In this document: positions 6,552 through 10,061 of the stretch, one piece after another
How positions within the stretch are numbered: the first letter of the stretch is position 1
Layout: each line of letters starts with the position of its first letter
Source: an uncultured Ruminococcus sp.
GTDB taxonomy: Bacteria; Bacillota; Clostridia; Oscillospirales; Ruminococcaceae
Direction of reading: 5' to 3'
DNA length: 10,061 bases
NCBI GenBank assembly: GCA_947176565.1
Contig: CAMWRC010000026.1
Span: 1 to 10,061 of the forward strand
The notes under the pieces: generated by a model
Seen by the model: the letters and a program-made list of their open reading frames with translations, nothing else
Told to the model about the DNA's origin: nothing
The model's database searches: none
Made by a program: the position numbers and the translations under genes

Positions 6552-6578
6552 AAAGGACGCTCTGAAACGTCCCTTTTT
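6551..6578. terminator. Bidirectional terminator between membrane protein gene and upp
   Basis: GGACG (6555-6559) pairs with CGTCC (6568-6572) around an 8-base loop. Flanking A4 (6551-6554) and T5 (6574-6578) extend the stem past one bulged C and supply T tails on both strands. It follows the plus-strand stop directly and lies about 22 bases after the upp stop on the minus strand. Confidence 0.87.
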
Positions 6579-6600
6579 GTTATATGTACCTGATAAATGT

Positions 6601-7230
6601 TTATTTTGTGCCGAAAATACGGTCGCCGGCATCACCAACGCCCGGAACTATAAATTTATCCTCGTTCAGTCCCTTATCCATTACGCCCGTGTATATATCA
6701 ACATCGGGGTGGAATGACTGTACCTTTTCAATTCCCTCAGGAGAGCAGATAATACACATGAACTTGATATTCTTAACGCCGATTTTCTTTATCTCGTCAA
6801 TTGCTGCAACTGCTGAATGTCCTGTTGCAAGCATAGGGTCAACTATAATAACATCGCGTTCAGCAATATCATCAGGCATCTTGCAGTAATATTTAACTGC
6901 TTCCTTTGTTTCCGGCTGTCTGAATATTCCAATATGACCTATCTTTGCAGCCGGAACAAGTGCCGTAACTCCGTCGATCATTCCAAGACCTGCACGGAGT
7001 ATCGGAACAAATGCAAGCTTGCGTCCGGAGATTACCTTTGTTTTTGCTACAGCTACCGGAGTTTCTATCTCGATTTCCTTCAGCGGAAGGTCACGTGTTG
7101 CCTCATAGCATATAAACATTGCTATTTCTGATACAAGCTCTCTGAATTCCTTTGTACCTGTGTTCTTATCTCTAAGCAGCGATATTTTATGCTGAACGAG
7201 AGGGTGGCTTATAATATGTAAATTTCCCAT
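6601..7230 (-). CDS. upp: Uracil phosphoribosyltransferase
   Basis: A 209-residue cytosolic enzyme, the standard family length, which makes UMP and pyrophosphate from uracil and PRPP in pyrimidine salvage. The N-terminus [21 protein letters not shown] (written here as seen, 21 residues shortened to its key HPLVQHK core) is typical. [11 protein letters not shown] (74-84) follows. The PRPP-binding loop is [12 protein letters not shown] (129-140), and the uracil-side C-terminal motif is [13 protein letters not shown] (196-208). All key elements are intact. The start is ATG at 7228-7230, with AGGAG (7241-7245) ten bases upstream. This is the last gene of the minus-strand run, 16 bases after rpiB, and it ends at a bidirectional terminator. 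Its PRPP substrate derives from ribose 5-phosphate, the product of the adjacent rpiB. Confidence 0.98.
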   Translation of the reverse strand: MGNLHIISHPLVQHKISLLRDKNTGTKEFRELVSEIAMFICYEATRDLPLKEIEIETPVAVAKTKVISGRKLAFVPILRAGLGMIDGVTALVPAAKIGHIGIFRQPETKEAVKYYCKMPDDIAERDVIIVDPMLATGHSAVAAIDEIKKIGVKNIKFMCIICSPEGIEKVQSFHPDVDIYTGVMDKGLNEDKFIVPGVGDAGDRIFGTK

Positions 7231-7246
7231 AATAAAACATCTCCTG

Positions 7247-7666
7247 TTATTCTATTAAATCAATTCTGCGCTGATGACGTCCGCCCTCAAAGCCTGTTGA
7301 AAGAAATATTTCCGCAAGCTCACAGGCAAGACCGTTTCCGAGAGTGCGCGCGCCCATGCACATTACATTTGCGTTATTGTGAAGTCTTGTATATTTCGCT
7401 GAAAACGAATCCGCACACAAAGCGGCACGTATTCCCTTGAATTTATTTGCGGCAATGCTCATTCCTATTCCCGTACCGCATATGAGAATACCTTTTTCGC
7501 ATTCTCCTGATAAAACAAGTTCACATACTGCCTTTGCTATAACGGGATAATCGCACGGTTCACCATCTGTTCCCATATCCCTTAATTCATAGCCTTTTTC
7601 AGTAAGTGCAGCTATCACAGCATTTTTCATTTCCACGCCAGCGTGGTCACAGCCTATTGCTATCAT
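7247..7666 (-). CDS. rpiB: Ribose 5-phosphate isomerase B
   Basis: A 139-residue RpiB/LacA/LacB-family sugar-phosphate isomerase that interconverts ribulose 5-phosphate and ribose 5-phosphate in the pentose phosphate pathway. Seen: N-terminal IGCDHAG (4-10, D7 and H8), the catalytic Cys63 in [11 protein letters not shown] (60-70), with Thr65 beside it, and the RLHNNAN phosphate-side motif (94-100). C-terminal GGRHQRRI (128-135) is typical of the family. Allose 6-phosphate isomerase activity is an alternative that cannot be excluded by sequence alone. The ATG (7664-7666) overlaps the tsaB stop in an ATGA junction, and AAAGGAG (7675-7681) lies eight bases upstream inside tsaB, indicating translational coupling. 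upp follows after 16 bases. Confidence 0.96.
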   Translation of the reverse strand: MIAIGCDHAGVEMKNAVIAALTEKGYELRDMGTDGEPCDYPVIAKAVCELVLSGECEKGILICGTGIGMSIAANKFKGIRAALCADSFSAKYTRLHNNANVMCMGARTLGNGLACELAEIFLSTGFEGGRHQRRIDLIE

Positions 7667-8361
7667 TCCTGTTGCTCCTTTAATTTTCTTTCATTTATTT
7701 TCTCCGCCTGAACTTTTTGCAGATATGAAACTTCAAGCTCATCTGCTGTCACAAATTCCTGATGAAGCGCGCCGAGACATATTCCTGAAGCACTCTGCAA
7801 ACGTCCCTGAGGCGGTGCTATTATAAACATCGGCGAGCGGTAATCACTGAAAAAATCCGCAGCTCCGTCTCCGCACAGCATAATTTCTGTCCCGTTGAAT
7901 GCAAGAAATTCAGCAAGTTCATCACGGCTTATCAGCTTTTCCGGCATAAGTATATCGAGTTCATAACAGTTGCTTTTATATACTGCCGCATAAACCAGAT
8001 TTGCGCGTGCTTTCATGACGGAACATATAGTTCCCTTATATGAAATATTATTATATGCAAGTCCGGCAAGCGTTGAAACTCCGCAGCATTTGCAGTCAAG
8101 GGCAAAACTCATTGCCTTTGCGGCGGCGATTCCTATTCTCAGTCCGGTATAGCTTCCCGGACCTTTCGCGACGGATATACAATCAATATCATGAACCGTT
8201 TTTCCGGTCTGTTCCATGAGTTCCTTTACCATAGGCATAATTACCTGTGAATGGGTTTTCTCTGTATAGACTCTTTTTTCGCCGAGGAAAACCTCAGTAT
8301 CAGCATCAAGAAGTGATACCGAAGCAGTTCTGCCTGATGTATCAATTCCAATTAGAAGCAA
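7663..8361 (-). CDS. tsaB: tRNA t6A biosynthesis protein TsaB
   Basis: A 232-residue ASKHA-fold protein, normal length. TsaB partners TsaD and TsaE in transferring threonylcarbamoyl to A37 of ANN-decoding tRNAs; it is a scaffold, not the catalyst. Seen: LIGIDTSGRTASV (3-15), the HSQ variant of the usual HSE near 37-39, and the hallmark KGPGSYTGLRIGIAAAK (66-82). The C-terminal half is less conserved, as expected. The start is TTG (8359-8361) with a strong GGAGGAGG (8371-8378) nine bases upstream, and the first residues match family N-termini, so the rare start is well supported. It overlaps the end of tsaE by 20 bases and the start of rpiB by 4. The catalytic tsaD and rimI, often next door in Firmicutes, are absent here. 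Confidence 0.95.
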   Translation of the reverse strand: MLLIGIDTSGRTASVSLLDADTEVFLGEKRVYTEKTHSQVIMPMVKELMEQTGKTVHDIDCISVAKGPGSYTGLRIGIAAAKAMSFALDCKCCGVSTLAGLAYNNISYKGTICSVMKARANLVYAAVYKSNCYELDILMPEKLISRDELAEFLAFNGTEIMLCGDGAADFFSDYRSPMFIIAPPQGRLQSASGICLGALHQEFVTADELEVSYLQKVQAEKINERKLKEQQE

Positions 8362-8782
8362 ATCGTCCGCCCTCCTCCATGATTATTTCGCGTTCGTTCA
8401 AACCAAGCGTATTTATTCTGATATATATGACATTTGCAGGAAGAAATTCAGCTATATTCTCTGACCATTCTATAACTGCTATATTATTTTCAAAGTCATA
8501 GTCCCAGAATCCTGAAGATTCCAGTTCCTCCTCGGTCTGTATTCTGTACATATCAAAATGATATATATTTATTTTTCTGCCGGAATACTCGTTCACAAGG
8601 GTAAACGTCGGTGAACTTACATTATCTTCAAGTCCGAGACCGACAGCAAGACCGCGTGTGAATGTAGTTTTCCCTGCTCCGAGACCGCCAGTATACGCTA
8701 TCATATCGCCGGCTTTAAGCAGACTGCCCAGTTTCTGGGCAATCCGCATTGTTTCCTCAGCTGATTTTGTAACTATTCTCAT
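8342..8782 (-). CDS. tsaE: tRNA t6A biosynthesis ATPase TsaE
   Basis: A 146-residue P-loop ATPase, standard length, which drives turnover of the TsaB-TsaD complex in tRNA t6A37 synthesis. Seen: Walker A GGLGAGKTT (32-40, K38), SSPTFTLVNEY (56-66, switch-like), HFDMYRI (75-81, with D77 likely for Mg or catalysis) and VIEWSEN (103-109). All motifs are complete. The ATG (8780-8782) lies two bases after the fhs stop. The only nearby binding site is a weak GGAT (8794-8797) within fhs, so translation is probably coupled to fhs. Its 3' end overlaps tsaB by 20 bases and carries the tsaB ribosome binding site. Confidence 0.96.
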   Translation of the reverse strand: MRIVTKSAEETMRIAQKLGSLLKAGDMIAYTGGLGAGKTTFTRGLAVGLGLEDNVSSPTFTLVNEYSGRKINIYHFDMYRIQTEEELESSGFWDYDFENNIAVIEWSENIAEFLPANVIYIRINTLGLNEREIIMEEGGRFASNWN

Positions 8783-8784
8783 AA

Positions 8785-10061
8785 TCAGAACAATCCAGTG
8801 ATATTGCCGTTGTCGTCGCAGTCTATATTCAATGCCGACGGTTTCTTCGGGAGACCGGGCATCGTAAGTATATCGCCGGTATAGATTACAACAAATCCTG
8901 CTCCGGCGGAAACTCTTGCATCGCGGACAGTGATATTAAATCCCTCTGGTTTTCCGAGGAGCGACGGGTCATCTGAAAGCGAATACTGCGTCTTTGCAAC
9001 GCATACAGGAAGATTTCCGAAACCGATACTTTCTATTTCTTTTATTGCCTTTTCTGCCTGTGTAGTATAGATTACTCCGTCTGCGCGGTAAATCTCACGG
9101 GCAAGCGTTTCTATTTTTTCTTTTATAGTGAGTTCTGTACTGTAAAGAGGACGGAAATTGCTGTTACAAAGTTCAACCGTACTGCATACCTTTTCAGCAA
9201 GGTCTGTTCCTCCTTCACCGCCCTTTGCGAACACTTCGCACATGGAAACTTCAACGCCCATTTCAGCACAGAAATTGCGCACGAAATCAAGTTCAGCGTC
9301 TGTATCGGTATGGAAACGATTGATTGCCACCACAACCGGAACATGGAACTTATGCATATTCTCGATATGAGCTTGAAGATTTACGATACCGTTTTCCAAT
9401 GCTGAGAGATTTTCTTCTGCAAGTTCATTTTTCGGAACTCCGCCGTTGTATTTCAGCGCACGTACCGTAGCTACAAGAACGACGCAAGCCGGTGTCAGTC
9501 CGCCATATCTACATTTGATGTCAAAGAATTTTTCAGCTCCGAGGTCAGAACCAAATCCGGCTTCTGTTATACAGTAATCGCCCAGTTTAAGTGCAAGCTT
9601 TGTGGCACGAACGGAGTTGCAGCCATGAGCGATATTTGCAAATGGTCCGCCGTGAATAAATGCCGGATTATTTTCAAGCGTCTGCACAAGATTAGGCTTG
9701 AGAGCATCTTTCAGCAGTGCGGTCATAGCACCAGTACAGCCGATTTCATGGGCGAATACAGGTTCACCGTCAAGATTATAGGCAATGAGAATATTGCCGA
9801 GACGTTTTTTAAGATTGCCTAAATCCGTTGCAAGACAGAGAATTGCCATGATTTCAGAAGCAACAGTAATATTGAATCCGTCCTCACGTGGAACGCCGTT
9901 CATTTTTCCGCCAAGTCCGATTACAATATTCCGGAGTGCGCGGTCGTTCATATCCATACAGCGTTTGAACATTACACGCCGCTGGTCGATACGCAGCTGA
10001 TTTCCCTGCTGAATATGATTATCAATCATTGCACAGAGAAGATTATTAGCTGCTGTTATTG
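8785..10061 (-). CDS. fhs: Formate-tetrahydrofolate ligase, N-terminus outside window
   Basis: The frame is open to the right edge (upstream residues [10 protein letters not shown] precede the first Met at 10029), so about 424 C-terminal residues of the usual roughly 555 are present; the ATP-binding P-loop lies off the window. The enzyme makes 10-formyl-tetrahydrofolate from formate, ATP and tetrahydrofolate in one-carbon metabolism, feeding purine and formyl-Met synthesis; in acetogens it is part of the methyl branch of Wood-Ljungdahl. Nearly invariant stretches are visible: [30 protein letters not shown] (part), [66 protein letters not shown] and the terminal GLPKKPSA. Nothing in the visible part is broken. 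It is the first seen gene of the run leading into tsaE; the operon promoter is outside the window. Confidence 0.97.
   Translation of the reverse strand, partial: ITAANNLLCAMIDNHIQQGNQLRIDQRRVMFKRCMDMNDRALRNIVIGLGGKMNGVPREDGFNITVASEIMAILCLATDLGNLKKRLGNILIAYNLDGEPVFAHEIGCTGAMTALLKDALKPNLVQTLENNPAFIHGGPFANIAHGCNSVRATKLALKLGDYCITEAGFGSDLGAEKFFDIKCRYGGLTPACVVLVATVRALKYNGGVPKNELAEENLSALENGIVNLQAHIENMHKFHVPVVVAINRFHTDTDAELDFVRNFCAEMGVEVSMCEVFAKGGEGGTDLAEKVCSTVELCNSNFRPLYSTELTIKEKIETLAREIYRADGVIYTTQAEKAIKEIESIGFGNLPVCVAKTQYSLSDDPSLLGKPEGFNITVRDARVSAGAGFVVIYTGDILTMPGLPKKPSALNIDCDDNGNITGLF

Overview
This window is an ordinary-looking, gene-dense, moderately AT-rich stretch of chromosome. Its gene content, strong Shine-Dalgarno sites, near-consensus housekeeping promoters and U-tailed hairpins fit a Clostridia-type Firmicute. 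A lipoprotein with a cohesin-like domain and a Clostridia-type HD protein point to the Ruminococcus / Oscillospiraceae area. That placement is inference from protein style, not from a marker gene.

Layout, left to right. (1) The 3' end of a cytidylate kinase-like gene (+) meets a DUF2079 multi-spanning membrane protein (-) at a shared bidirectional terminator. (2) A minus-strand lipoprotein gene follows, with its own promoter and terminator. It encodes a lipid-anchored protein with a long acidic, repeat-containing linker and a C-terminal cohesin-like module whose two halves appear in swapped order. (3) A divergent promoter region of about 280 bases separates it from a plus-strand operon encoding an HD-domain phosphohydrolase and an O-acetylhomoserine sulfhydrylase (MetY type). 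(4) A single plus-strand gene for an unrecognised membrane protein of about 221 residues has its own promoter and terminator. (5) A tight minus-strand run enters from the right edge: fhs (partial) - tsaE - tsaB - rpiB - upp. It ends at a bidirectional terminator shared with the membrane protein gene.

The right-hand run is housekeeping metabolism. Fhs makes 10-formyl-tetrahydrofolate for purine and formyl-Met synthesis. TsaE and TsaB serve the tRNA t6A modification. RpiB makes ribose 5-phosphate, the precursor of PRPP, which Upp consumes in uracil salvage. The genes overlap or are separated by no more than 16 bases, so they are probably co-transcribed.

I see no mobile element, CRISPR array, tRNA or rRNA gene, phage gene or defence system. 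The most unusual item is the apparently circularly permuted cohesin-like domain in the lipoprotein. Next come the unrecognised membrane protein and the pairing of an HD hydrolase with metY. No intergenic stretch exceeds 300 bases.
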